DNA of 64,000 nucleotides from RGIG995 sp045542115. GTDB lineage: Bacteria > Bacillota > Clostridia > Oscillospirales > UBA644. Shown here piece by piece: positions 25,990-35,078 of this stretch. Location of the stretch: contig JAZQKK010000014.1 in assembly GCA_045542115.1 (NCBI GenBank), positions 310,001-374,000 of the forward strand, in the 5' to 3' direction. The position numbers and the translations under genes were made by a program. The notes beneath the pieces are model-generated. The model searched no databases and was not told the DNA's origin. It saw only the letters and a program-made list of their open reading frames with translations. Positions within the stretch are counted from its first letter, which is position 1; each line of letters opens with the position of its first letter.

Positions 25990-26298
25990 TTACAGATCTT
26001 CGGGGGCGGAGATCGATTCCTCGTAGTCCATAGCGTCGTTTTCCGCTTTAATCATACGAGCAACGATCTTTGCTACTCCGACGGGAACTTCCACTTCCAC
26101 ACCCCGTTTGATCACGTATTTGTGACCGTTAAGGCCAACCCAGAGAGGCTCTTTGTTCTCCCGGGTTTTTTCCAGTTTGATAATAACGGTCTTACCGCGC
26201 TTCTTTTTATCGGAAGAAGCGGCGGTTTCCGCTTTGGGAGAGGTGCTTTCCAGCAATTCGTCTGCCAATCCGACAGTCTCGTTTTTGTTTTCGGCCAT
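25990..26298 (-). CDS. Small head-associated protein
   Basis: 102 residues from the ATG at 26298, which has AAAGGAG 6 bases upstream; the longer frame has no site. A polar, Lys/Glu-rich N-half precedes a beta-like C-half (PLWVGLNGHKYVIKRGVEVEVP). It follows the capsid gene, so decoration or head completion is likely. Not assigned to a family. Confidence 0.65.
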   Translation of the reverse strand: MAENKNETVGLADELLESTSPKAETAASSDKKKRGKTVIIKLEKTRENKEPLWVGLNGHKYVIKRGVEVEVPVGVAKIVARMIKAENDAMDYEESISAPEDL

Positions 26299-26355
26299 AA
26301 TATTATCTCCTTTTGTAATAGTGGGAGAGGGGTTACCCCTCCCACGCATTGTTAA

Positions 26356-27396
26356 TTACCAGTTGCCTTCAGCATCGGCAGAGAATTCGCCGCAGGATTC
26401 CACCCGGACAAGATAAGCCTGAATAAGAATCTTTGCGGTCTTCATCCCCTTCCAGCCGACGGTGGCTCTCTGGTTCAGGGGGTCGGAAGTGCCGCCGGAG
26501 CCCAACTGCTTGATAATAGTCTGGGCACCGTTGCCGTCCACCTCGGTGGTACCGTAGGCACCGTCCGCAATAAAGAGGGTGCCGAATACCGCAAGGCCGG
26601 AGGGGCAATCGTTTCCGGAGCCGGTGTAAATGGCAGCTTCGGAAGATTCCACGAAGCGGACGCCGGCAATGCGGCCCAGCTCACCCTTGTAGATGGATTC
26701 AGCATCGGTGTACTTGTGTGCCTCTTCCCATCTTTCGTCCTGCATCAGATCGTAGGCAGCGTAGGGATGAATGATGGCCACGTAGTAGCCACCGAAGGTG
26801 GGGGCATTCATCGCCCGGAGGAAGGCAACGACCCGTTTGACCATATCCACGGAGAGACGGCAGGTTGCGTCCATTTCGGAGCGGTCGGTGACGACGGTCT
26901 TCGCGCCGGTACTGGAGACCTTGGGGCAGTAGAAGACGTTGGTGCCGGTCTGCAGAACGTTTCTCGTAACGCGGTCGAGAGAGACACCCATCTGACGCCC
27001 GATGGCTTTGGTTGCTTCCATCAGGTTATTGTCGATGCCGGACGTTTTCAGAACGTCGGTGATGGTGATGTAACGGCCGTACTGCTGCAGCTCGGCGGTT
27101 TCAGCGGTAACGACCAGATTCTGACCGTCCGGGGTAACGCCTTCCGTCAGGGGGGCAGTTACGGGAGGAAGGGAGGCGTATTTGCGGAAGTTGATGGTGG
27201 TCCCACCGTTCTTGGGAACGTTCCGCTTTTGGGCGAACTGATCGTGAACTAGATAGGGACCGGCTTCTTCGATCAGAGTGCGATCATAAAAGATCTTGTT
27301 TTCGTTGGAAATACCGCCTTCACCGGTCAGGGTGTTGGGGTTCAGCTCAGCAAACAGCTGAAGGTTGAGTTTTACGTATTTTCTCATAGAGTTCAT
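26356..27396 (-). CDS. Major capsid protein, N4-gp56 family
   Basis: 346 residues. I place the start at the ATG at 27396, with AAAGGAG upstream; the longer open frame runs back into the scaffold 3' side without a site. The family signature runs through KNGGTTINFRKYASLP, a TEGVTPDG motif and YGRYITITD. Residues 10-16 are LNLQLFA, the Prp cleavage motif, so the first 15 residues are probably removed. N4-gp56 capsids are typical of podovirus-like phages. Confidence 0.92.
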   Translation of the reverse strand: MNSMRKYVKLNLQLFAELNPNTLTGEGGISNENKIFYDRTLIEEAGPYLVHDQFAQKRNVPKNGGTTINFRKYASLPPVTAPLTEGVTPDGQNLVVTAETAELQQYGRYITITDVLKTSGIDNNLMEATKAIGRQMGVSLDRVTRNVLQTGTNVFYCPKVSSTGAKTVVTDRSEMDATCRLSVDMVKRVVAFLRAMNAPTFGGYYVAIIHPYAAYDLMQDERWEEAHKYTDAESIYKGELGRIAGVRFVESSEAAIYTGSGNDCPSGLAVFGTLFIADGAYGTTEVDGNGAQTIIKQLGSGGTSDPLNQRATVGWKGMKTAKILIQAYLVRVESCGEFSADAEGNW

Positions 27397-27427
27397 ATTG
27401 AGTTCTCCTTTCGTTTGGGAGGAGAAA

Positions 27428-28369
27428 TCAACGTCTTGTAAAGTCGACGTGTTCTCCTCTTGATACTTTCTTTTGATATTCGAACAGTTCTGCCCGGGAC
27501 AACTTGGACACGTCCACTCCCGTGGCAGCGGAGGCCTGTGCGGACGCTCCGTTTTCCGAGGGTCTGGCACCGTTGGCGATTACGTCGTTGGCCACCTGTT
27601 CCTTTGCCTTCTGCGAGGCATACTGCATCGCGCCGACCATAACCTCGTCGTGGTGTGTTACCTCGTAGGCCGTACGCACGTCGACGTTGTTTCTCAGCAG
27701 GCTCATAAACTTCGGATTCTGGGTCTCTGTTTCGAGATTGAAGTTGGGGTAAATTTCCGCAAGTGCGGCTCCCTGCCGCATCCATTCGGCATACTGCCGG
27801 GCGCGGTATTCTTCCCGCTGGGTCATTTCATTCTGACGCTTCAAGGAATCCCGCTCCCGCTGTACCTGCTTCAGCGCCTTCAGATGCTCCACGGACATCC
27901 CTTTTTCAAGGGCTTCCTTTTCAAAGTTGGAATCATCTGCCTGCACCGCGTCGTACAATGCCTTTACGTTGGCGGGATCTACGCCGTGTTTCTGAGCGAT
28001 GATCTCCAATACTGGAGTGAGCGCTTCCAAGCGCTCCAGAGATGCCTTCGTGCCTTTCAGCCGCTCCTGCACGATCCCCTTGGTTTTTTTACCGAACTGA
28101 TCCTTGTACTTGCCTTTGATGAGCTCCTCAAATTCAGCGTCAAGATCTACGATTCCGGAGGAATCGGCGTTCGTTCCCTGCGCAGCGGCGGCCTGCGCCG
28201 AGCCTTCCGCCGTGGCCGGAGCGGAAGAGTTTCCGTTTACACCCGATTGAGACCCGGCGGCGGTCCCCGTTACGCCCGTTGTCCCGCCGGCAGTACCCTC
28301 GGATCCACCTGCAGCGCCTTCCGCAAACAGTTGGAGATTCAGCCGGTCGAGATAGATTTTGGATTTCAT
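27428..28369 (-). CDS. Capsid scaffold protein with Prp site
   Basis: 313 residues. N-terminus contains LNLQLFA at residues 10-16, the same motif and positions as in the capsid. Then comes a low-complexity Gly/Ser/Ala/Thr-rich region (about 17-75) and a long helical charged section typical of scaffolds, ending in a positively charged tail expected to bind the capsid. It is placed between the protease and capsid genes. Confidence 0.85.
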   Translation of the reverse strand: MKSKIYLDRLNLQLFAEGAAGGSEGTAGGTTGVTGTAAGSQSGVNGNSSAPATAEGSAQAAAAQGTNADSSGIVDLDAEFEELIKGKYKDQFGKKTKGIVQERLKGTKASLERLEALTPVLEIIAQKHGVDPANVKALYDAVQADDSNFEKEALEKGMSVEHLKALKQVQRERDSLKRQNEMTQREEYRARQYAEWMRQGAALAEIYPNFNLETETQNPKFMSLLRNNVDVRTAYEVTHHDEVMVGAMQYASQKAKEQVANDVIANGARPSENGASAQASAATGVDVSKLSRAELFEYQKKVSRGEHVDFTRR

Positions 28370-28430
28370 AAAGATTCCTTTCTGCCCGTAGGTGGGCGAT
28401 CCTTTTTGGTTGTATTTTAATCCTTTCGGA

Positions 28431-28769
28431 TTACCAAACGTTTGTTATTTTCACGTATTCGGGGTAGGCGTCCTCCAACAGCCCAAAACCCGTCCGTGCA
28501 AATTCATAAGCGCAGGCCACCTCGGCCTCGTGACCTTTGGCCGGTCTGCAGGAAATAACGGCATCCCCGGAGTCCAGGCGGACCGTGGGTAACCGTTTCA
28601 ATTTTTTGGAATCGTGCAAGAACAATACTGTTTGCCCCAGGGTCGTCGCTAAAATCGACGCTGCGGCGCATACGATGTCACATCCGTGCACGTTTTTGCC
28701 GGCGTGTCCATTGACAGAAAAAAGCATCGTTTTCCCGTCCGAAGAACGCTCGAATCGTACCTGTATCAT
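28431..28769 (-). CDS. Phage-encoded Prp-type cysteine protease
   Basis: 112 residues from the ATG at 28769 (AAGGAG upstream). The family fold is clear: GHAGKNVHGCDIVCAAAS with His22 and Cys34, the same numbering as the catalytic pair reported for Staphylococcus Prp. Prp removes the N-terminal extension of ribosomal protein L27, and host Prp also processes capsid and scaffold of phage 80alpha. Here the gene lies between portal and scaffold, so its targets are probably the two neighbours with LNLQLF|A motifs. Confidence 0.9.
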   Translation of the reverse strand: MIQVRFERSSDGKTMLFSVNGHAGKNVHGCDIVCAAASILATTLGQTVLFLHDSKKLKRLPTVRLDSGDAVISCRPAKGHEAEVACAYEFARTGFGLLEDAYPEYVKITNVW

Positions 28770-28779
28770 TTTCGGCTCC

Positions 28780-30738
28780 TTACTTCGGCGAGGTGGATTC
28801 CGCCACCTGTTGCCGAGCTTTTTTGGTAGTAGAGGATTCTTTTGCGTCGCTTCCACCCAGCGCTTCGGTTTCATCAACCTTTGCCGGCGAGGCCCCGACA
28901 GGAGCCACCGGTTGACCGCCGCCGAATTGTGCCGCCAACTGTGCCGTTACGTTCGATCCCTCGTGCTTGTCCACGATCTGTGCAAGCATCAGCATCTGCT
29001 GCATCATCATCTTCATCTGCTGGAACATCGTTCCGTTCTGCTGAACCTTGTTGATTACGGCTTGCTTCCGGTCAAAATCCATAATGTCGAGCAACGCCAA
29101 CGCCTGATCTGCCATCTGAGGATTGAAAATGCCGAGATTATACAGTTGGATCGCCAATTCATTCTGTGCCATTTTACTGTATGGAGAGGCTTTCTGCACC
29201 GAAACCTCAACGTCGAATAGTGGCTTGCGAAAGCCTTGATCTTCACCGAACGCCGTCCCCTGATTCTGAATCCGGATCCGCCTGTTGTCGTAGCTTTCGA
29301 ACCGGTATTCACCGTCGTCTCCAAGAATTCGGAACTTCCGGGGCGTGTTGTAAAACTGTCGGACCAGCTCGATGATCATCAGGCACATTCTGCGAAATGC
29401 CCGATAGGACCCCTTGTTATCGTCTCGGGAGAGCTTACTCCCGGCCTCCTGCATCGCCGCCAGCCCGGCCGCCGCCGTGACACCGCCGGTAGTACCGCCG
29501 TTGGAAACGTCCCGGTTTCCGGTGGTCTCCTTCAGTGAGTCGATCCAACTCTGATGCACATTAACGTAGACCGAAGACAGAGGTTTGCCCTGTATCGGAA
29601 CGATGCTGTCCTCTCGGAACTCCCCGGAAACCTTCACGAATTGCTTGGACTGGTCTGCATATTCGTTTAGGTCAATCTCACTGTTTTCTCTGCAGAAGAA
29701 CCTCGGCGCCGTGTTGGCAAGCATATTCTCCATAATCGCCTGATTTCCCCGGTCGATATATGCCTGCGTATCTTTGCCGGCATCCATATACCCGAAGCCG
29801 GCAGGAGTGCCTTCCACGGGGATTACAACGTCGAAAATGAAGGGATAATCTCCGTGCTCATACCAACCGCGATCCGCACAATTCGGGTCGTTTTCGCTGG
29901 CATACAGAACAATGTCGTTGACGTATTTGCAATAATGCAATACGGTTCTGTTGCCGATACGCTTTTTATAATACCAGTCGACGACGCAGGATTTCTGTTC
30001 CGTGTCCACGTTGTCGTCATAATGGTACCGGGAAACCTTTCCGGTATCGCTCCCCAGTTTTCCCTTCAACTGAGGATACTGCGATTCCAAAAGGTCATTG
30101 TCCCGCAATTCAACGTGATACAGATTCCGGGATTCCTGAATATTGGTAACACCGGGTTCCCAAAACAGATTCAGAAGATCTATTTTCCGGATTGCAATAT
30201 CACCAAGCCCATTCAGCTTCGATCCATCCCAAAAGACTCCGTAAACGCCCGTGCCGGCCTTTCCCTTGTACCGCATCACGTCGGAATAAACCTGCTCAAA
30301 ATCGTTCTGCTCCAAAATAACGGGGATAATCGACGTCAGCATTTTCGCCTCGTCTTTATCCCCTTCTTCCCGGGGGAGAACGTTGACGGAGGGATAGTTA
30401 TCCATCGCGTCGGCGTGCTTATTCAAAAGGGTATTCAGAAGCCATCCGGAGGTGGGCTTGATTTCGGAATCCCGCCCCTTCATACACTCCCAATGCCGCA
30501 GCTTGAACCACTGCTCGTTTTCGATGATCTTGGCATCAAGATTTGTCTTCCCGTCCTTATACCTCTGTAAATCCTTATCTGCTTTGCGAACCTCGTCTGC
30601 GCCGATCATCTGCCTTTTTCCGGTAGCATTCTCCGGAGATTTCCCCTGCGGCTTCAGATGCAGAAGGGTCGCAATCCCGGAGCCCTGCGGATTCTCCGCG
30701 GGACCCAGGTCTTTCTTTTTTCGGTCAAAAATCCCCAT
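28780..30738 (-). CDS. Portal protein
   Basis: 652 residues, the size of podovirus-type portals. It has the helical clip/wing sequence, a Gln/Met-rich C-terminal helix (MFQQMKMMMQQMLMLAQ, about 575-600), and an Ala/Pro-rich, charged tail. It overlaps the large terminase gene by 14 bases and precedes the Prp gene by 10. The dodecameric portal is the DNA entry and exit channel of the head. Confidence 0.88.
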   Translation of the reverse strand: MGIFDRKKKDLGPAENPQGSGIATLLHLKPQGKSPENATGKRQMIGADEVRKADKDLQRYKDGKTNLDAKIIENEQWFKLRHWECMKGRDSEIKPTSGWLLNTLLNKHADAMDNYPSVNVLPREEGDKDEAKMLTSIIPVILEQNDFEQVYSDVMRYKGKAGTGVYGVFWDGSKLNGLGDIAIRKIDLLNLFWEPGVTNIQESRNLYHVELRDNDLLESQYPQLKGKLGSDTGKVSRYHYDDNVDTEQKSCVVDWYYKKRIGNRTVLHYCKYVNDIVLYASENDPNCADRGWYEHGDYPFIFDVVIPVEGTPAGFGYMDAGKDTQAYIDRGNQAIMENMLANTAPRFFCRENSEIDLNEYADQSKQFVKVSGEFREDSIVPIQGKPLSSVYVNVHQSWIDSLKETTGNRDVSNGGTTGGVTAAAGLAAMQEAGSKLSRDDNKGSYRAFRRMCLMIIELVRQFYNTPRKFRILGDDGEYRFESYDNRRIRIQNQGTAFGEDQGFRKPLFDVEVSVQKASPYSKMAQNELAIQLYNLGIFNPQMADQALALLDIMDFDRKQAVINKVQQNGTMFQQMKMMMQQMLMLAQIVDKHEGSNVTAQLAAQFGGGQPVAPVGASPAKVDETEALGGSDAKESSTTKKARQQVAESTSPK

Positions 30739-32200
30739 ATCCCTTTACCTCCATTCGTTGGTGTTTCTTTCGGGGTAATATATCCTTTTTCGGAATATCA
30801 AGCGCCGTATAAAGCGGCGATTCGTAATACTTGTCCGGTTCCGTAGGCCGACGGGGATTGATTGGACGAGACATACAGAAATACCGCATTTCATCGGCAA
30901 TATGGTCCTCCCCTTCGGTGTCAAGATCTTCCACACGACTATCGTCATAAATCAATGCGGGAACGGTGCGGATAAAGGACTTGCAATTTCGAAATACGTA
31001 CATCATCGGGTACCCGCTTTCATCGAAAGCCATTCGATAATGAACCTGCATCCAGCCCGGAATCCGTTGGTTATCACCGGGAGAGAAATAAACGCCACAT
31101 CGAGATGCAGTCTCCGAGATGGATTCCCCGCCGTCCGCCGCAAAAATCGCGGGATCCGCCACGCCGTAGATGGTCTTTCCCTTCAGCCAACGATGCTCCC
31201 GCTCCACCTTTGCAATTTCCTTGAACACCTGCGGAGCGTTCCATTTCAAGCCCTCATTCGGTGTCTTTGTGCACCCGTACAGTTCCAGGATCCGATAGGC
31301 AACGCCGTCGTAATCCACGGCCCACCAACCACAAGAGAAGGGCTTGTTGTAGCCCCAGTCGAAGGAGCGATAGATTCGCCAATTCGGATTGATTTCAAAG
31401 GGATCAATCACGTGAGTCCAGCGTCGGTCTTGGTAGTGGGTCGGATCGTTCCGCCATTCGGAGAAGAATTGCCCTGAATAGCTGTCCCAATCCCCGTATA
31501 GCAGGGCCTTCCGCTCCGCTTCTGGCAACGCAGCCAGTCGAGTGAGGTATCCGGGGTCGTTTTTCAACAGAATTTCGTTATCAAATACCGAAGACGGGAC
31601 AAAAATCCGGGACTTATATTCCGTCGTTTTTCGCCCGTCCGGGTGTTCCACCGACACCTTTTCCCAGATGGTCGTCATAGGCTCTGCCGCCGTAATAAAG
31701 CGGTCTTTTACCCAACCGTGGCCGATCCCACCGGGGTTTGCCGTGGATCGGATATAGCATCGAGTCCCGGGGCCGTTGGGACGGTTCCGGGACATCAGAT
31801 AAATATACTCTTCAAAGGTGAAATGAGTCAACTCGTCAAAGGCGATAAAATCGTAGGCTTTCCCCTGATAATTGATCTTGTCTTTGGCGTGCTGCATCGA
31901 GCCGAACACGATCTTGGCTCCGCTTGGAAACCGCCACGTATGATCCCCGGCGTTATATTTCGCACCAGGAAAGGCCGCAGAGTAATACGCCAGCGATTTA
32001 TCAATCAGTTCCGTCAGCTGCGGATAGGTCTTTCGTAGGATCAGCCCCTTATAATGGGAAATCTGCACCTGCCGGGTTGCCTCGATCACGAGAGCGTCGC
32101 TCTTTCCGCCGCCGGCAGCACCTCCGTATAACGCCTCGTCTTCCGGACGGGACATAAACGCTAACTGCCTCGGCTGAGGAGTCCAGACGACGTTATTCAT
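30725..32200 (-). CDS. Terminase large subunit
   Basis: 491 residues. Walker A GGAAGGGKS at 26-34, Walker B with Asp122-Glu123 (YDFIAFDELTHF), coupling motif STANPGG, then the RNase H-like nuclease with Asp residues in RSFDWGY and GVADPAIF. It packages DNA through the portal and cuts the genome. All catalytic positions expected for the family are present. Confidence 0.95.
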   Translation of the reverse strand: MNNVVWTPQPRQLAFMSRPEDEALYGGAAGGGKSDALVIEATRQVQISHYKGLILRKTYPQLTELIDKSLAYYSAAFPGAKYNAGDHTWRFPSGAKIVFGSMQHAKDKINYQGKAYDFIAFDELTHFTFEEYIYLMSRNRPNGPGTRCYIRSTANPGGIGHGWVKDRFITAAEPMTTIWEKVSVEHPDGRKTTEYKSRIFVPSSVFDNEILLKNDPGYLTRLAALPEAERKALLYGDWDSYSGQFFSEWRNDPTHYQDRRWTHVIDPFEINPNWRIYRSFDWGYNKPFSCGWWAVDYDGVAYRILELYGCTKTPNEGLKWNAPQVFKEIAKVEREHRWLKGKTIYGVADPAIFAADGGESISETASRCGVYFSPGDNQRIPGWMQVHYRMAFDESGYPMMYVFRNCKSFIRTVPALIYDDSRVEDLDTEGEDHIADEMRYFCMSRPINPRRPTEPDKYYESPLYTALDIPKKDILPRKKHQRMEVKGYGDF

Positions 32201-32702
32201 TCTCTTCCTCCGGGGGCTTCAGTTCCTCGGCCACAGGGGGAAGCAAAATGACGCCGCAAGCATTTCCTTTGGTTTCGACCTCTTGCTTTTCAGTCCAGCC
32301 CTCAAAATTGTTGGAGAGGTTGAATTTTGCGCCGTTGCAGGTCTCTTTGGAGTATAGAGCCTCTTCGTTGTATTGTTCAATGCGCGAGCGCGCACGCGTT
32401 ACCGTGTCAAGAAACTCCTTCTTGCCCCGATAATTCAGCAAAGCCTGCCGGCTGGTGAATCCAAGGTGCAATGCAAGGCCCGTAACCGTTGGAGGACGGG
32501 GTTTTACGCGGTAAATGATGCCCTTTTTGTTAGTCATCGGCTGGCCGTCTGGCTTGAGAAGCATTTCGCCTTCGCAGATTTTGAAATATTCGTCGATTTT
32601 CGCCTGCATTTCGCTCGATTTTTTATATTTCGGTGGTCTACCGTACTTTTTTTCGTACTCTTCTTTACGTGCTTTTACGCGTTTCTTTTCATCCTCGTTC
32701 AT
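32193..32702 (-). CDS. Terminase small subunit
   Basis: 169 residues, start after GAAAGGAG. Lys/Arg-rich N-terminus (KYGRPPKYKKSSEMQAKIDEYF), then a helix-turn-helix region (PTVTGLALHLGFTSRQAL) of the terminase_2-like type which recognises the packaging site. 8-nt overlap with the large subunit. It is the first gene of the late operon. Confidence 0.88.
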   Translation of the reverse strand: MNEDEKKRVKARKEEYEKKYGRPPKYKKSSEMQAKIDEYFKICEGEMLLKPDGQPMTNKKGIIYRVKPRPPTVTGLALHLGFTSRQALLNYRGKKEFLDTVTRARSRIEQYNEEALYSKETCNGAKFNLSNNFEGWTEKQEVETKGNACGVILLPPVAEELKPPEEENE

Positions 32703-32737
32703 ACCCTAAAACTCTCCTTTCTCCAAATTTGCCATGC

Positions 32738-32767
32738 AAAAAGCCGCCGGCATTTCTACCAACGGCT
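32738..32767 (-). terminator. Second intrinsic terminator in the late leader
   Basis: 9-bp stem with two G-T pairs (32742-32750 with 32759-32767), 8-base loop and five T on the minus strand, 36 bases before the terS start. Confidence 0.7.
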
Positions 32768-32862
32768 CACGGTCTTTTATTTTCTTCCGTCGAGAAATTC
32801 CCCACCTACGGCTTTACCCCGACGTTCCTCGCCCGCCAAAATACGACGCACCCACGGAAGAG

Positions 32863-32897
32863 AAAAAAAACAGCGGCCCGAGATTCTCGGTCGCTGT
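32863..32897 (-). terminator. First intrinsic terminator in the late leader
   Basis: Stem of ACAGCG/CGCTGT (32870-32875 with 32892-32897) extended by CCGA/TCGG, followed by eight T on the minus strand (32863-32870). It lies only about 10-40 bases after the promoter at 32911-32940. Confidence 0.85.
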
Positions 32898-32910
32898 TCT
32901 TCACAATACC

Positions 32911-32940
32911 ATTATAGCACACCTTTAGGGTGACATACAA
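32911..32940 (-). promoter_or_regulatory. Candidate late promoter
   Basis: On the minus strand TTGTAT (32935-32940), 18 bp, TATAAT (32911-32916). The spacer holds a short inverted repeat CACC-N5-GGTG that could bind a regulator. It sits between the RinA-like gene and two terminators ahead of terS. Confidence 0.65.
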
Positions 32941-32950
32941 TGACATCTTT

Positions 32951-33376
32951 TTATTTTTTTGGCTTGATGTGTGTTAATGCTCTGGCATGGAACCGCTTTG
33001 AGTGGCGTACGGAATAATGCATCTTATAAGCCGCCTGCTCTGCAGTCATTCGGTCGCAATACCGATACAGGATCACGTCCCTCTCCCTCGGGTCTTTTAA
33101 CTCATTGGCTGCGGAGCGAATGTTTGCTGAAAGCAATTCCTGTTCCTCGATGGCGGCGGCAAGACGGGCGAGGATTCCGTCCAGTTCTTTCTCTGTCCGA
33201 GCAATGATATCCACGTAGCGAGCGTTCCCCGAGGAATTCCTCGGGGATCTCATCTCATTGGGAGCCATAGACGGCAAAGAGCACCGAAGTTCTTCCACCC
33301 GTCTCTTTTCGCCTTTCAGCCATTGAATATACTCTTCCAGATGGTATATCTGCCGGAGCCACGTTCTCGCATCCAT
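32951..33376 (-). CDS. RinA/ArpU/DUF1492-like late transcription regulator
   Basis: 141 residues. A coiled-coil N-half is followed by a sigma-70 region-4-like helix-turn-helix near the C-terminus (DPRERDVILYRYCDRMTAEQAAYKMHYSVR), the arrangement of ArpU/RinA/DUF1492 proteins that switch on late genes in Gram-positive phages. It is the last early gene, directly before the late promoter and terS. Confidence 0.8.
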   Translation of the reverse strand: MDARTWLRQIYHLEEYIQWLKGEKRRVEELRCSLPSMAPNEMRSPRNSSGNARYVDIIARTEKELDGILARLAAAIEEQELLSANIRSAANELKDPRERDVILYRYCDRMTAEQAAYKMHYSVRHSKRFHARALTHIKPKK

Positions 33377-33380
33377 AGGT

Positions 33381-33947
33381 TCACCTCAATACTTCTTCTT
33401 CATAATCCAAGGGCGGAAGCTTTTCCGTTCTCTTTTCTTCCTGACCGAGAAAATCGTCCACCCCGGACAGAATCATTTCCAGCATCGAAACAAAATCTTC
33501 CGACGGCGTGATCGGATCAATTTCCGCAATCTCCGAAAGTCCCGCACGGAACACCACCGACGGCTTTCCGAAAGTGTCCCTCTTCAGTACGCAAGAAATT
33601 TCCCTGTCCTTTGCGAAAGGAGACATATACTTCTCCCGTATCAGATAAACCGTACCGTCCTTTGCCTTAAAAGGAACGACCGTCGCCTCGGCCTTCAGGT
33701 TGAGAGGCAATTCCACCAAGGGCTCGTCTCCCGTCAGCTCAATTTTCCCAAAGATCTCTTCCACGGAAAAACCTTCCTCTGGCTTCAGATCATACAAGGC
33801 GCACAATCCGCCCATTGTAACGGGAGGAAGCCCGACCAAAGCGTACCGGGCCTGAGCTGCGGCAATGTACTGAGGTCCTTCTTCGGGAGTGAGCAGAGAT
33901 AATCCTCCCTCTTTTTTGCAAACGTCTATGATTTTCTTAATTTTCAC
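33381..33947 (-). CDS. Phage early protein of unknown function
   Basis: 188 residues, GTG start overlapping the previous gene by 11 nt and 4 bases before the RinA-like gene. Alternating beta/alpha pattern, no recognised motif, acidic C-terminus. It has no Cys clusters or membrane helices. Confidence 0.7.
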   Translation of the reverse strand: MKIKKIIDVCKKEGGLSLLTPEEGPQYIAAAQARYALVGLPPVTMGGLCALYDLKPEEGFSVEEIFGKIELTGDEPLVELPLNLKAEATVVPFKAKDGTVYLIREKYMSPFAKDREISCVLKRDTFGKPSVVFRAGLSEIAEIDPITPSEDFVSMLEMILSGVDDFLGQEEKRTEKLPPLDYEEEVLR

Positions 33948-34122
33948 CGGACAACCTTCTTTCTTCGATATTCTTCACAGCCTGTCCGTACTGACAGCCG
34001 CTGCGAGCCATTTCGTCCAACGTTTCCGCCCAGGCAAGCCCTCGGGCGGAGCGGCGGGGATCTCCCCGAGATAACTTCTTCCCGCAATTCACAACCTCGG
34101 CAGGCGGTTTAAGTTTTGGCAT
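33937..34122 (-). CDS. Small phage early protein
   Basis: 61 residues from the ATG at 34122, preceded by GGAGGG. Basic (KLSRGDPRRSARGLAWAETLDEMARSG); the region AWAETLDEMARSGCQYGQAVK is helical. It overlaps both neighbours. Function unknown. Confidence 0.6.
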   Translation of the reverse strand: MPKLKPPAEVVNCGKKLSRGDPRRSARGLAWAETLDEMARSGCQYGQAVKNIEERRLSGEN

Positions 34123-34519
34123 AGTAACCCTCCGCTCCTCTTTCGGGCAACCAAATATCAAACGACCTCTTAAATTCACTTGGACTTAGGGAAACTTCAG
34201 GAATAAAGCTTAGAGAAACAAGATGCATCTTAATCCCATATTCCTCCGCAACCAGCCTTTCAACCTTACATCCAGAATAATTCTCATCGTCTTCTATGCC
34301 GACAAAATAGTCCGCATCTGCCATTTTTGAAATAGCTCTACCCAGAAAAAAAATGCTCGGATTTTTCCCCGTTTCACAGTCCGCATCAAGAAAACTATCA
34401 ATCACTTCAAGATCTTCCCCGAATGAGAGCTCCGCAATCTTGTGCATTATTTCTCGTGTTTTAAGAATATTTTTTCGAGTTCTACCTCTCATCGGACAGC
34501 TGATAAAAAGTTTTTTCAT
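34109..34519 (-). CDS. DUF4406/deoxyribosyltransferase-like protein
   Basis: 136 residues. Starts KKLFISCPMRGRT, the nucleotide-binding opening of DUF4406 and nucleoside 2-deoxyribosyltransferase-like proteins, and later has SKMADADYFVGIEDDENYSG, where the family carries acidic residues. Possible role in nucleotide salvage or base modification of phage DNA. Inferred from fold-level motifs only. Confidence 0.7.
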   Translation of the reverse strand: MKKLFISCPMRGRTRKNILKTREIMHKIAELSFGEDLEVIDSFLDADCETGKNPSIFFLGRAISKMADADYFVGIEDDENYSGCKVERLVAEEYGIKMHLVSLSFIPEVSLSPSEFKRSFDIWLPERGAEGYYAKT

Positions 34520-34577
34520 CTTTCCTTCTCCTTTTTTTGAAATTCTATCAATAAATCCGGCAGATCAGAGATTGGAA

Positions 34578-35078
34578 TTACCCCCCCTCGGAACGGTCGA
34601 TCAGGAATTTTGCAAACTCTTTCAAGATTTCCTCCGTGAAGAGATTTCGGTTTTCATTCAACCCTTCTTGAAATGCCTCGTCGGCGTTTTGTGAAAGGAT
34701 TTTGTTTTCACTCTGTAATCGTTTAATCTCTGCCTCGGCTTTTTTGAGGTGCATTTTCAGCGAATTCCCCGCCGACCGAAGCGAATCGTTTTCGACCTTC
34801 AAATCCTCAATCTCTGCCTTTTGGCGGTTGAATTGCTCCAACCTATCCAACCAACCCATTTGCCAAGCCCGAAACAGAATGCTATCTATCACATTCATGC
34901 GGTCTAAATACGGTGGATAATCCTTTATAGGGTTCAATTCTCGATGGGTTCTTTCGTCCTCTTCCAAAAGATGAACGATCTGCAATGCGATTCGCTTGGA
35001 ATTGAGAATCAGTTTTAATTCCCCATTTTCAAAAACTCCATAATCGCATACAACATCACGCACCTCATATTTATCCAT
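34578..35078 (-). CDS. Coiled-coil phage early protein, possible -1 frameshift extension
   Basis: 166 residues from the ATG at 35078, which overlaps the upstream stop (TGATG). Residues about 80-140 form a strong coiled coil (VENDSLRSAGNSLKMHLKK ...). The frame ends GAG-GGG-GGG-TAA. A -1 slip on this seven-G run would add 21 residues, to a stop that overlaps the ATG of the next gene (34519). See the findings. Confidence 0.72.
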   Translation of the reverse strand: MDKYEVRDVVCDYGVFENGELKLILNSKRIALQIVHLLEEDERTHRELNPIKDYPPYLDRMNVIDSILFRAWQMGWLDRLEQFNRQKAEIEDLKVENDSLRSAGNSLKMHLKKAEAEIKRLQSENKILSQNADEAFQEGLNENRNLFTEEILKEFAKFLIDRSEGG

